Shown here: in pieces, positions 49,887 through 57,518 of the stretch
How positions within the stretch are numbered: position 1 is the first letter of the stretch
Layout: each line of letters starts with the position of its first letter
From: Bacillota bacterium
GTDB lineage: Bacteria; Bacillota; Bacilli; Paenibacillales; Paenibacillaceae
Assembly (NCBI GenBank): GCA_023386495.1
Contig: JAEWJS010000010.1
Location: 1-64,000 of the forward strand
DNA length: 64,000 nt
Reading direction: 5' to 3'
Made by a program: the position numbers and the translations under genes
Notes under the pieces: model-generated
Database searches by the model: none
Seen by the model: only the letters and a program-made list of their open reading frames with translations
Told to the model about the DNA's origin: nothing

Positions 49887-50057
49887 ACCATAGCCGCTAA
49901 GAAATGGCGTCCGTGGACTTCGCTGTATCAGGGTGGATCCCCGGCTGCGGAGGCAACTTCTAGGGCGTCTACGATTCCTTGTTATGCCTCTACAATACGG
50001 CATGCCGGAAGGCCGATTTGTGAGCGGGGACACAGATCGAACGCTGTCGACAATCTG

Positions 50058-50081
50058 TCACAACTCGGGGGCCAGTTGTGA
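50058..50081. promoter_or_regulatory. inverted repeat with outward TGTGA half-sites
   Basis: TCACAACT (50058-50065) and AGTTGTGA (50074-50081) are exact inverted copies separated by 8 bp. The half-sites face opposite to those in the canonical operator. Confidence 0.5.
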
Positions 50082-50123
50082 GCGCGAAGCATCCTGTGTC
50101 AAAATCTTGAACGCGAGCGGTAA

Positions 50124-50156
50124 TGTGATGCCGCGCACACTATGCGTTCCCATAAT
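50124..50156 (+). promoter_or_regulatory. possible Crp/Fnr-like operator and -10 of the radical SAM gene
   Basis: TGTGATGCCGCGCACA matches TGTGA-N6-TCACA at 9 of 10. CATAAT follows 11 bp later, closer than in the class II sites, so this is less certain. Confidence 0.4.
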
Positions 50157-50211
50157 TCTCTAAGCTAACGGCAGTTGCCAATCATCAATCAGAAGCAGAG
50201 GAGGGGCGCGC

Positions 50212-51348
50212 TTGTTAGAAGCAACGCTTAAGAAGGATCGCGACTATCGTCAGCATCCGTTCATCGTCATATGGGAAGTCACGCGCGCTTGTGCGCTGAA
50301 GTGCCTGCATTGCCGGGCGGAAGCGCAGTATCGGGCAGATCCGAGGCAGCTGTCCTTCAATGAGGGAAAGAAGCTTATCGACGATATTGCGGAGCTGCAA
50401 GACCCGCTGTTCGTCTTCACCGGCGGCGATCCCTTGATGCGGCCGGATCTGTTCGAGCTCGCTCGCTACGCGATCGACGAGAAGGGGTTGTCCGTCTCGA
50501 TGACGCCGAGCGCGACGCCGAAGGTGACGTTCGAGGCGATCCGCAAGGCGAAGGAGGTCGGACTGTCGCGCTGGGCGTTCAGCCTCGATGGATCGACCGC
50601 AGAGATTCATGATCATTTTCGCGGCACGAAGGGCTCCTATGCCTTAACGATGAAGGGGATCGACCATCTGAAGCAGCTGCAGATCCCGATCCAGGTGAAT
50701 ACGACCGTCTCGCTCTATAACCTGCAAGATCTGCCCGCGATTGCGGAGGTCGTGAAGGAGATGGGCGCCGTCTTATGGAGCGTCTTCTTCTTGGTGCCGA
50801 CCGGACGGGGGATGGAGAAGGACATGATCTCGCCGCAGCAGCATGAAGAAGTCATGGTATGGCTGAGCCGGCTGCAGCGGACGATGCCTTACGGCATCAA
50901 AGCGACCGAGGCGCCGCATTACCGCCGCGTGTTCCTGCAGGAGCAGCAACGATTGGCGCGCGAGGGCGGTTCGGACGGCGAGGCAGGGCATGCAGCGGCG
51001 GCTGCCAAGCGAACCGATGTGCTCGGCCGCGCGCCGAAGGGCGTCAATGACGGCGACGGCTTCGTCTTCATCAGCCATGTCGGAGACGTGTACCCGAGCG
51101 GCTTCCTGCCGGTCACCTGCGGCAACGTGCGCGAGCAGAAGCTCGGCGACATCTATCGCGAGTCGGTCGTGATGCAGCAGCTACGCGACAAGTCCTTGCT
51201 GAAGGGCAAGTGCGGCGTGTGCGAGTTCAAGGAGCTGTGCGGCGGATCGCGGGCGCGGGCCTATGCCGTCACCGGGGATTACCTCGAGAGCGATCCGTAC
51301 TGCGCTTATATTCCACAGGCGCTGCAGGGCGCGGCAATACAAGGTTAA
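50212..51348 (+). CDS. radical SAM/SPASM protein (BA_1875/TIGR04053-like, heme-type)
   Basis: The protein of 378 residues has the radical SAM cluster motif in TRACALKCLHCRAEA (CxxxCxxC), FVFTGGDPLMRPDL, and a C-terminal SPASM-type Cys set (CGNVREQKLG, CGVCEFKELCGGSRARAYAVTGD, DPYCAY). It resembles the AhbC/AhbD/NirJ-like enzymes that modify heme precursors. Position beside nirK, NO reductase and hemY suggests heme tailoring or maturation for denitrification. TTG start at 50212 after GAGGAGGGG. Confidence 0.85.
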   Translation: MLEATLKKDRDYRQHPFIVIWEVTRACALKCLHCRAEAQYRADPRQLSFNEGKKLIDDIAELQDPLFVFTGGDPLMRPDLFELARYAIDEKGLSVSMTPSATPKVTFEAIRKAKEVGLSRWAFSLDGSTAEIHDHFRGTKGSYALTMKGIDHLKQLQIPIQVNTTVSLYNLQDLPAIAEVVKEMGAVLWSVFFLVPTGRGMEKDMISPQQHEEVMVWLSRLQRTMPYGIKATEAPHYRRVFLQEQQRLAREGGSDGEAGHAAAAAKRTDVLGRAPKGVNDGDGFVFISHVGDVYPSGFLPVTCGNVREQKLGDIYRESVVMQQLRDKSLLKGKCGVCEFKELCGGSRARAYAVTGDYLESDPYCAYIPQALQGAAIQG

Positions 51349-51395
51349 TGCAATTCCGGCAATACCATTCCAATAGGAGGCGGGGAGAAGGAGTT

Positions 51396-53654
51396 ATGCA
51401 ATATCGTAAATTATGGCTGGCGTTAGCGCTGGTGTTCGTCGGATCGTTCGCGGTGCTGCTCTATTACGGCGGGGAAATCATTCAGGAGAAACCGCCGATT
51501 CCGAGTCAGGTCGTGACGGAATCGGGCGAGGTCGTCTACACGTACCAGGACATCATGGACGGCCAGAACGTCTGGCAGCGCATGGGCGGCCAGGAGATCG
51601 GCAGCGTATGGGGCCACGGCTCCTACGTGGCGCCGGACTGGACGGCCGATCGGCTGCACCGCGAGCTGGTGTGGATCTTGGACGCGTGGGCAGACGAGAA
51701 GTATCAATCGGCCTATGATCAGCTTCCGGTCGAGAAGCAGGCGGAGCTGAAGGCACTGCTCAAGCAGGAAATTCGGACGAATACTTACGATCCGGAGCAG
51801 GACATCATCGTGATCTCCGATATTCGCAGACAGGCGATCGACGCGATCGGCAGCTACTACGATGCCGTCTTCGGGACCGATCCCGCGATGGACGAATATC
51901 GGGAGCAGATCGCGCTGCCGTCCGGATCGATCAAGACGGCGGAGGACCGGCGCCTCATGAACGCCTTCCTCTGGTGGGCGACCTGGTCGACCTCGACAGA
52001 CCGGATCGGCGATGACATTACCTACACGAACAACTGGCCGGGCGAGGAATTGATCGACAACGAGCCGACGGATTCGTCGATCCTATGGTCGATCGTAAGC
52101 GTCATCCTGCTCATCGCGGGAGTCGGCGCGCTGGCCTGGTATTATGCGGCGCAGCGCGAGAAGGAGCCGCTGCATGAAGCCGCCGCTCCGGAGAAGGATC
52201 CGCTGCTCAAGATCAAGGCGACGCCATCGATGAAGGCGACGCTGAAGTACTTCTGGGTCGTCACCGGACTCATCCTCGTGCAGGTCGGCCTGGGAGCGAT
52301 CACGGCGCATTACGCGGTAGAGGGCAGCAGCTTCTACGGCATTCCGCTGGCGGAGTGGTTCCCGTATACCGTGACGCGCACGTGGCACCAGCAGCTGGGG
52401 ATTTTCTGGATCGCGACGGCATGGCTGGCTACGGGGCTGTACATCGGGCCCGCCATCTCGGGCCATGAACCGAAGTACCAGCGTCTGGGCGTGAACATCT
52501 TGTTCGGCGCGCTGCTGCTGATCGTCGTCGGTTCGCTCGTCGGCGAATGGCTGGCCGTCAAAGGCTACATCACGAACCTGACGCACAACTTCTACTTCGG
52601 TCACCAAGGCTTCGAATACGTCGATCTGGGCCGCGCATGGCAGATCTTCTTAACCGTCGGGCTGTTCCTCTGGTTCTTCTTGATGGCGCGCGCGATCTGG
52701 CCGGCATTAAAACAGAAGGGCGAGAGCCGCCATATGCTGACGCTGTTCCTGATCGCATCGGTCGCAATCCCGGTCTTCTACATGCCGGGCTTGATGTGGG
52801 GGCAGCAATCGCATCTGACACTCATCACGTATTGGCGCTGGTGGGTCGTGCATCTATGGGTCGAAGGGTTCTTCGAAGTATTCGCGGCTGTCGTCATGTC
52901 GTTCCTGTTCGCAAGAATGGGGCTGGTGCGCACCTCGACCGCAACGGCAACCGTCTTGTTCTCGACGATTATTTTCCTGTTCGGCGGCATCATCGGCACG
53001 TTCCATCACTTGTACTTCGCAGGCACGCCGATCGGCGTCCTGGCCTTCGGCGCATCGTTCAGCGCGCTCGAGGTCGTGCCGCTCTTGCTCATCGGCTTCG
53101 AGGCCTTGGAGAATCTGCGGCACGGGAAGGCGAAAGCTTGGGTCTCGCGGTATAAATGGCCGATCTTGTTCTTCGTGTCCGTCTCGTTCTGGAACCTGGT
53201 CGGCGCCGGCATCTTCGGCTTCCTGATCAATCCGCCGATCGCGCTCTACTACATGCAGGGCCTCAACACGACGGCGCTTCATGCGCATACCGCGCTGTTC
53301 GGCGTATACGGAATGCTGGGCATCGGTCTTATGCTATTCTGCCTGCGCGGGCTGTCCGGCGAGCGCGAATGGAAGACGAAGCTGCTCAAGTTCTCGTTCT
53401 GGACGCTGAACATCGGGCTGATGACGATGGGGGTCACGAGCCTCTTGCCAGTCGGCATCTTGCAGACGATTGCCAGCATGGAGCATGGCATGTGGTATGC
53501 GCGCTCGGCTGAGTTCCTGCATACGAACCTCATGCAGAACCTCGTCTGGTTCCGGGCGGTCGGCGATACGATCTTCGCGGCCGGCATCGTCGGCATCGTC
53601 TGGTTCGTCGTGGGCCTCAAGACCGGCAAGTCGCTTGTCGGGGAGAAGAAGTAG
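51396..53654 (+). CDS. norB: quinol-dependent nitric oxide reductase (qNOR), copy 1
   Basis: The protein of 752 residues reduces two NO to N2O with quinol electrons. The N-terminal NorC-like extension (QRMGGQEIGSVWGHGSYVAPDWTADRLHREL) marks the fused, quinol-using form. The catalytic core has RTWHQQLGIFW, WVVHLWVEGFFEVFAA with the conserved Glu, GTFHHLYFAGTPIG and HAHTALFGVYG, whose His bind heme b, heme b3 and FeB. About 14 helices. ATG 51396 follows AGGAGGCGGGGAGAAGGAG. It lies 48 bp after the radical SAM gene, probably in one operon. Confidence 0.96.
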   Translation: MQYRKLWLALALVFVGSFAVLLYYGGEIIQEKPPIPSQVVTESGEVVYTYQDIMDGQNVWQRMGGQEIGSVWGHGSYVAPDWTADRLHRELVWILDAWADEKYQSAYDQLPVEKQAELKALLKQEIRTNTYDPEQDIIVISDIRRQAIDAIGSYYDAVFGTDPAMDEYREQIALPSGSIKTAEDRRLMNAFLWWATWSTSTDRIGDDITYTNNWPGEELIDNEPTDSSILWSIVSVILLIAGVGALAWYYAAQREKEPLHEAAAPEKDPLLKIKATPSMKATLKYFWVVTGLILVQVGLGAITAHYAVEGSSFYGIPLAEWFPYTVTRTWHQQLGIFWIATAWLATGLYIGPAISGHEPKYQRLGVNILFGALLLIVVGSLVGEWLAVKGYITNLTHNFYFGHQGFEYVDLGRAWQIFLTVGLFLWFFLMARAIWPALKQKGESRHMLTLFLIASVAIPVFYMPGLMWGQQSHLTLITYWRWWVVHLWVEGFFEVFAAVVMSFLFARMGLVRTSTATATVLFSTIIFLFGGIIGTFHHLYFAGTPIGVLAFGASFSALEVVPLLLIGFEALENLRHGKAKAWVSRYKWPILFFVSVSFWNLVGAGIFGFLINPPIALYYMQGLNTTALHAHTALFGVYGMLGIGLMLFCLRGLSGEREWKTKLLKFSFWTLNIGLMTMGVTSLLPVGILQTIASMEHGMWYARSAEFLHTNLMQNLVWFRAVGDTIFAAGIVGIVWFVVGLKTGKSLVGEKK

Positions 53655-53711
53655 ATCATCTTAACCAAGTCATCATTATGATCATCACGAGAAAGGCAAG
53701 GTGATGTGCGC

Positions 53712-55004
53712 ATGCAGCGGAGCTGGATTCGCATGACATTGTTCTATCTGGTCGTGACGGCACTGTCGGGCGTCTTCATGCGAAGCATGGGCATGAGCTG
53801 GGGCAGCGTTCAGCTGCCGGCAGTTCCCTATGCGCATGTGCTGCATGCGCACTCGCATCTTGCCCTGCTAGGCTGGGTATATATGGCATTGTTCCTGCTC
53901 TTGCTGACGCAGTTCTGCAATCCCGAGGCGCTGCGCAGCAAGCAGGTGCGGTCCATGTACGGTATCACGCAGGTTACGCTGATCGCGATGTTCGCGGCAT
54001 TCCTGTTGCAAGGTTACGCGATCCCATCGATTGCGCTGTCTACGTTGCAGATCCTGCTATCCTACTGGTTCGCCTGGTGGCTGTGGCGGCAGCTGTCGAA
54101 GCAGCAGCGGAGCGTCGCGGCAGGCTCGCCTGCGCCGCTGTCGATCCGGATCGCGAAGGGCAGCCTGCTCTGCTTGACCGCGTCGTCGATCGGCCCATGG
54201 ACGCTTGCCGTACTCAGCGCGAAGCAGCTGCAAGAATCCCCGCTCTATGATGCGGCCATCTACTTCTACCTGCATCTGCAATATAACGGCTGGTTCACGC
54301 TGGCGCTGGTCGCAATCCTCGTCCGCATGCTGGAGAAGCGCAACGTGGCGTTACAGCGCAAGCTCGTAGACGGCTTCTACCGGTTGTACGGATGGTCGCT
54401 GCTGCCGGCGTACCTGTTGTCCGTGCTCTGGGCCGTTCCCGGCAGTGGCGGCTTGCTTGCTGTCGCGGCTGCTGCGGCCGTATGCCAATGGGGCGCCGCT
54501 CTGCTCCTGCTCCTTGCGCTGCATCGCGTGCGGACGGCAATCTTCCGCATGTTCACGGGCTGGTCGCTTCTGCTGTTGCTGCTGGCGCTGGCGATCTTCT
54601 TCGTGAAGAGCACGCTGGAGCTGGGACCGGTATTCCCGTCGTTGTCGGCATGGATCTACGGCTCGCGAAGCGTCGTCATCGGCTATCTGCACTTGACGCT
54701 GCTCGGCTTCGTCAGCCTGTTCTGCCTCGCCTTGTTCCTCGAGCAGGGTTGGATGAACGGGAAGAAGCTCAGGACGCGCATCGGTTTAGCGGCCTTCTTG
54801 CTCGGCTTCGTTATGAATGAGCTTCTGTTGTTCCTGCAAGGCCTGTACGACCTGTTGGATCTCGGCATCGTCCGTCAGCTCGAAGGATGGCTGCTGTTGG
54901 CGAGCGTAGGCATGGCCGCAGGGCTGATTATCATCTGGTGCATGGGAGGGCGAGCAGGATGGAAGACGCAATCAAGCACGTCGTCGTTGTCGGCGGCGGA
55001 ATAA
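53712..55004 (+). CDS. heme-copper-oxidase-like / NnrS-like membrane protein
   Basis: The protein of 431 residues has about twelve helices. HVLHAHSHLALLGWVYMALFLL and GYLHLTLLGFVSLFCLALF carry His in positions reminiscent of cbb3-type subunit I or NnrS, but most oxidase metal ligands are not evident. It follows qNOR copy 1 and overlaps hemY, so a role in NO metabolism or heme handling is likely. AAGGTG sits 8 bp before ATG 53712. It is distinct in sequence from the 33142 protein. Confidence 0.7.
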   Translation: MQRSWIRMTLFYLVVTALSGVFMRSMGMSWGSVQLPAVPYAHVLHAHSHLALLGWVYMALFLLLLTQFCNPEALRSKQVRSMYGITQVTLIAMFAAFLLQGYAIPSIALSTLQILLSYWFAWWLWRQLSKQQRSVAAGSPAPLSIRIAKGSLLCLTASSIGPWTLAVLSAKQLQESPLYDAAIYFYLHLQYNGWFTLALVAILVRMLEKRNVALQRKLVDGFYRLYGWSLLPAYLLSVLWAVPGSGGLLAVAAAAAVCQWGAALLLLLALHRVRTAIFRMFTGWSLLLLLLALAIFFVKSTLELGPVFPSLSAWIYGSRSVVIGYLHLTLLGFVSLFCLALFLEQGWMNGKKLRTRIGLAAFLLGFVMNELLLFLQGLYDLLDLGIVRQLEGWLLLASVGMAAGLIIIWCMGGRAGWKTQSSTSSLSAAE

Positions 55005-56425
55005 CGGGATTATCTGCGGCCTATTATATGAAAAAATACAGCGAGGACCGCGGCATTCCCATTAAGGTTACGGTCGTCGAGAAGGCGGAGCGCATGGGCG
55101 GGAAGATCCGTACGCTTCGCCGCGATGGCTGTGTAATCGAGCAGGGGCCGGATTCGTTCATGGCGCGCAAGGCTCCGGTGCTGAAGCTGACGAAGGAGCT
55201 CGGCCTGATGGACGAGCTGACCGCTACGAATCCGCAGGCGAAGCAGCATTACATTCTCCATAAGGGCAAGCTCCACCCGATGCCGCTCGGCTTCGTGCTC
55301 GGCGTGCCGACTTCGCTTGCGCCGTTCTTGAAGACCGGACTCGTCTCGCCGCTCGGCAAAGCGAGGGCTGCGCTGGACCTGGTCCTGCCGCGCTCCAAGT
55401 CCCGGGAGGACGAGTCGCTCGGCGGATTCATCGAGCGGAGGCTGGGCAAGGAGGTGCTCCGACAGATTACGGAGCCGCTCTTGGCCGGCATCTATGCCGG
55501 CGACACGAGTGCGCTCAGCCTGCACGCAACTTTCCCGCAATTCCGGCAGCTCGAACAGAAGCATCGCAGCCTCATATTAGGCCTGGCAGCCGGCAAGAAG
55601 CAGAAGAGCGGGCCGGCGGGCGGCAGCGACGAACTGCCGGAAATTGCCAAGCGCAGCTTGTTCCTTACGTACAAGGGAGGATTAAGCACGTTAATTAATC
55701 GGCTGCTCGAGCGTCTCGACCGCACGCATCTGATTACGGGCTGCGGTGTCGCGAGCTTGTCTCGCGAAGCGCGCGGCTATCGCGTAGAGTTGGATAACGG
55801 CAGCGTGCTGCAAGCGGATGGCGTGATCCTTGCGACGCCGTCTTATGCGGCAGCATCGCTATTGCCGGATATCGAGGCGCTGGATTGGGTGAAGCGAGTC
55901 CCCTACGTGTCGGTGGCGAATGTCGTCCTCGCCTACCGCAAGGCGGATATCGGGAAGCCGCTGCAAGGCTCCGGCTTCGTCGTTCCGAGCCGCGAAGGAC
56001 GCACGATTACGGCTTGCACGTGGATCTCCTCTAAGTGGCTCCATACGGCGCCGGAAGATATTGTGTTGCTTCGCGCTTATATCGGCCGCGCCGGCGCGGA
56101 GGAGTGGACGAGAATGCCGGACGAGCAGCTGCTGCGGCGCGTACGGCAGGATTTACACGAGACGATGGGGCTGCAGGCGGAACCGATTTTCCACGAAGTG
56201 ACGAGACTCAAGCGGTCGATGCCGCAGTATCCGGTCGGGCATGTGGAGGCGCTGAAGCGCGTCCGTGCGCAATTGGCCGAGGAGCGACCAGGGATCATGC
56301 TGTGCGGCGCGGGCTACGAAGGGGTCGGGATCCCCGATTGCATCGAGCAGGGGAGGAAGGCGGCGGAGCAGATGGCAGAATTCTGCTCGCAACCGATTCG
56401 ATTGCCGCGCACGGGTGGGTTATAA
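54959..56425 (+). CDS. hemY: protoporphyrinogen/coproporphyrinogen III oxidase (HemY/CgoX)
   Basis: The protein of 488 residues is a flavoenzyme of heme synthesis. VVVVGGGITGLSAAYYMKK binds FAD; EKAERMGGKIRTLRRDGCVIEQGPDSFMARK, PLLAGIYAGDTSALSLHATFP and CGAGYEGVGIPDCIEQGRKAAEQM are family signatures. Gram-positive members oxidise coproporphyrinogen III. GGGAGGG before ATG 54959 lies inside the 3' end of the preceding gene. Its place here suggests extra heme supply for NO reductases; the rest of the heme pathway is not in the window. Confidence 0.95.
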   Translation: MEDAIKHVVVVGGGITGLSAAYYMKKYSEDRGIPIKVTVVEKAERMGGKIRTLRRDGCVIEQGPDSFMARKAPVLKLTKELGLMDELTATNPQAKQHYILHKGKLHPMPLGFVLGVPTSLAPFLKTGLVSPLGKARAALDLVLPRSKSREDESLGGFIERRLGKEVLRQITEPLLAGIYAGDTSALSLHATFPQFRQLEQKHRSLILGLAAGKKQKSGPAGGSDELPEIAKRSLFLTYKGGLSTLINRLLERLDRTHLITGCGVASLSREARGYRVELDNGSVLQADGVILATPSYAAASLLPDIEALDWVKRVPYVSVANVVLAYRKADIGKPLQGSGFVVPSREGRTITACTWISSKWLHTAPEDIVLLRAYIGRAGAEEWTRMPDEQLLRRVRQDLHETMGLQAEPIFHEVTRLKRSMPQYPVGHVEALKRVRAQLAEERPGIMLCGAGYEGVGIPDCIEQGRKAAEQMAEFCSQPIRLPRTGGL

Positions 56426-56466
56426 TAGAGGGATTACGAGCATAGCGGAAGAGGTGAGACGCTGCG

Positions 56467-57459
56467 ATGAGATTCGTGCATAACGAAGGCATCACGGACC
56501 CGACCATTAATCTCGCGATCGAGGAGTACATTCTGACCTACCTGTCAGCCGAAGAGGAGCCCTACTTGCTCTTCTACATCAATGAACCTTCGATCATCAT
56601 CGGCAAGAATCAGAACACGATCGAAGAGATTAACGCGCCGTACGTCGAGGAGCATGGCATCCATGTCGTCAGGCGGCTGTCTGGCGGCGGTGCGGTCTAT
56701 CATGATCTGGGCAACCTGAACTACAGTTTCATTACGAAGAATGACCCGGCCGTCTTCAACAACTACAAGACGTTCACCGAGCCGGTCATCCGGGCGCTGC
56801 ACGGACTCGGCGTTCCGGCAGAGCTGACGGGGCGTAACGACATCCAGGCCGGCTCGCGCAAAATATCCGGCAACGCGCAATTCGCGAGCCGCGGACGGAT
56901 GTTCAGCCACGGCACGCTGCTGTTCGATTCGAACATGGACGAGGTCGTGAACGCGCTCAGGGTCAACCCGATGAAGATCGAGTCGAAGGGCGTCAAGTCG
57001 GTGCGCAGCCGGGTCGCGAACATTACGGAATTCCTGGATCGTCCGCTGACGATCGAGCAGTTCAAGCAGGCGATCATCGATGCGATCTATGAGGGGCAGC
57101 CGGTCCGGGAGTATAAGCTTTCCTCGGCGGATTGGGAGCGGATCCGGCAGATCAGCGAAGAGCGCTACCGCAGCTGGGATTGGAATTACGGGCGTTCGCC
57201 GCTCTGCAACATGACGCGCACGCAGCGGTTCGAAGGCGTCGGCATCATCGATGCCCGCTTGCAGATCGAAGAGGGCGCGATGCAGGAAGTGACGTTCTAC
57301 GGGGATTTTTTCGGAACCGGGGATGTGCAGGAGCTGGCCGGGCTGTTAACCGGCGTACCGTATCGGCGGGATGCGATCGAAGCCGCATTGGCCGACGTGG
57401 ATCTGAAGCGTTACTTCGGCAATCTGGAGCAGGAAGCGTTCGTGTCGCTGCTGGTGTAA
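56467..57459 (+). CDS. lplA: lipoate-protein ligase A
   Basis: The protein of 330 residues has PYLLFYINEPSIIIGKNQNTIEEIN, VVRRLSGGGAVYHDLGNLNYSFI and the catalytic-Lys region GSRKISGNAQ, the standard LplA/LplJ landmarks. It attaches lipoate to 2-oxoacid dehydrogenases and GcvH. Both catalytic and C-terminal accessory domains are present. The link to the island is unclear; it may only be co-located. Confidence 0.95.
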   Translation: MRFVHNEGITDPTINLAIEEYILTYLSAEEEPYLLFYINEPSIIIGKNQNTIEEINAPYVEEHGIHVVRRLSGGGAVYHDLGNLNYSFITKNDPAVFNNYKTFTEPVIRALHGLGVPAELTGRNDIQAGSRKISGNAQFASRGRMFSHGTLLFDSNMDEVVNALRVNPMKIESKGVKSVRSRVANITEFLDRPLTIEQFKQAIIDAIYEGQPVREYKLSSADWERIRQISEERYRSWDWNYGRSPLCNMTRTQRFEGVGIIDARLQIEEGAMQEVTFYGDFFGTGDVQELAGLLTGVPYRRDAIEAALADVDLKRYFGNLEQEAFVSLLV

Positions 57460-57478
57460 GTCATAACGAATGCAGCAT

Positions 57479-57509
57479 GAAGCCCCCGTTCAACTTGGAC
57501 GGGGGCTTC
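57479..57509. terminator. hairpin between convergent lplA and qNOR copy 2
   Basis: GAAGCCCCCGT pairs perfectly with ACGGGGGCTTC. No T-run, but it sits between two convergent stops. Confidence 0.65.
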
Positions 57510-57518
57510 GATGTGCAG

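Larger units (their letters stand above)
49887..50211. other. regulatory-looking intergenic region between nirK and the radical SAM gene
   Basis: No supported gene. It holds an 8-bp inverted repeat at 50058-50081, a TGTGA-GCGGGG-ACACA near-operator at 50019-50034 and another near-operator at 50124-50139 before a CATAAT at 50151-50156. Confidence 0.6.

Noticed and set aside
49933..50163. Plus-strand 76-codon frame between nirK and the radical SAM gene
   Set aside because: No ribosome site, and it crosses several operator-like palindromes. More likely non-coding control DNA.
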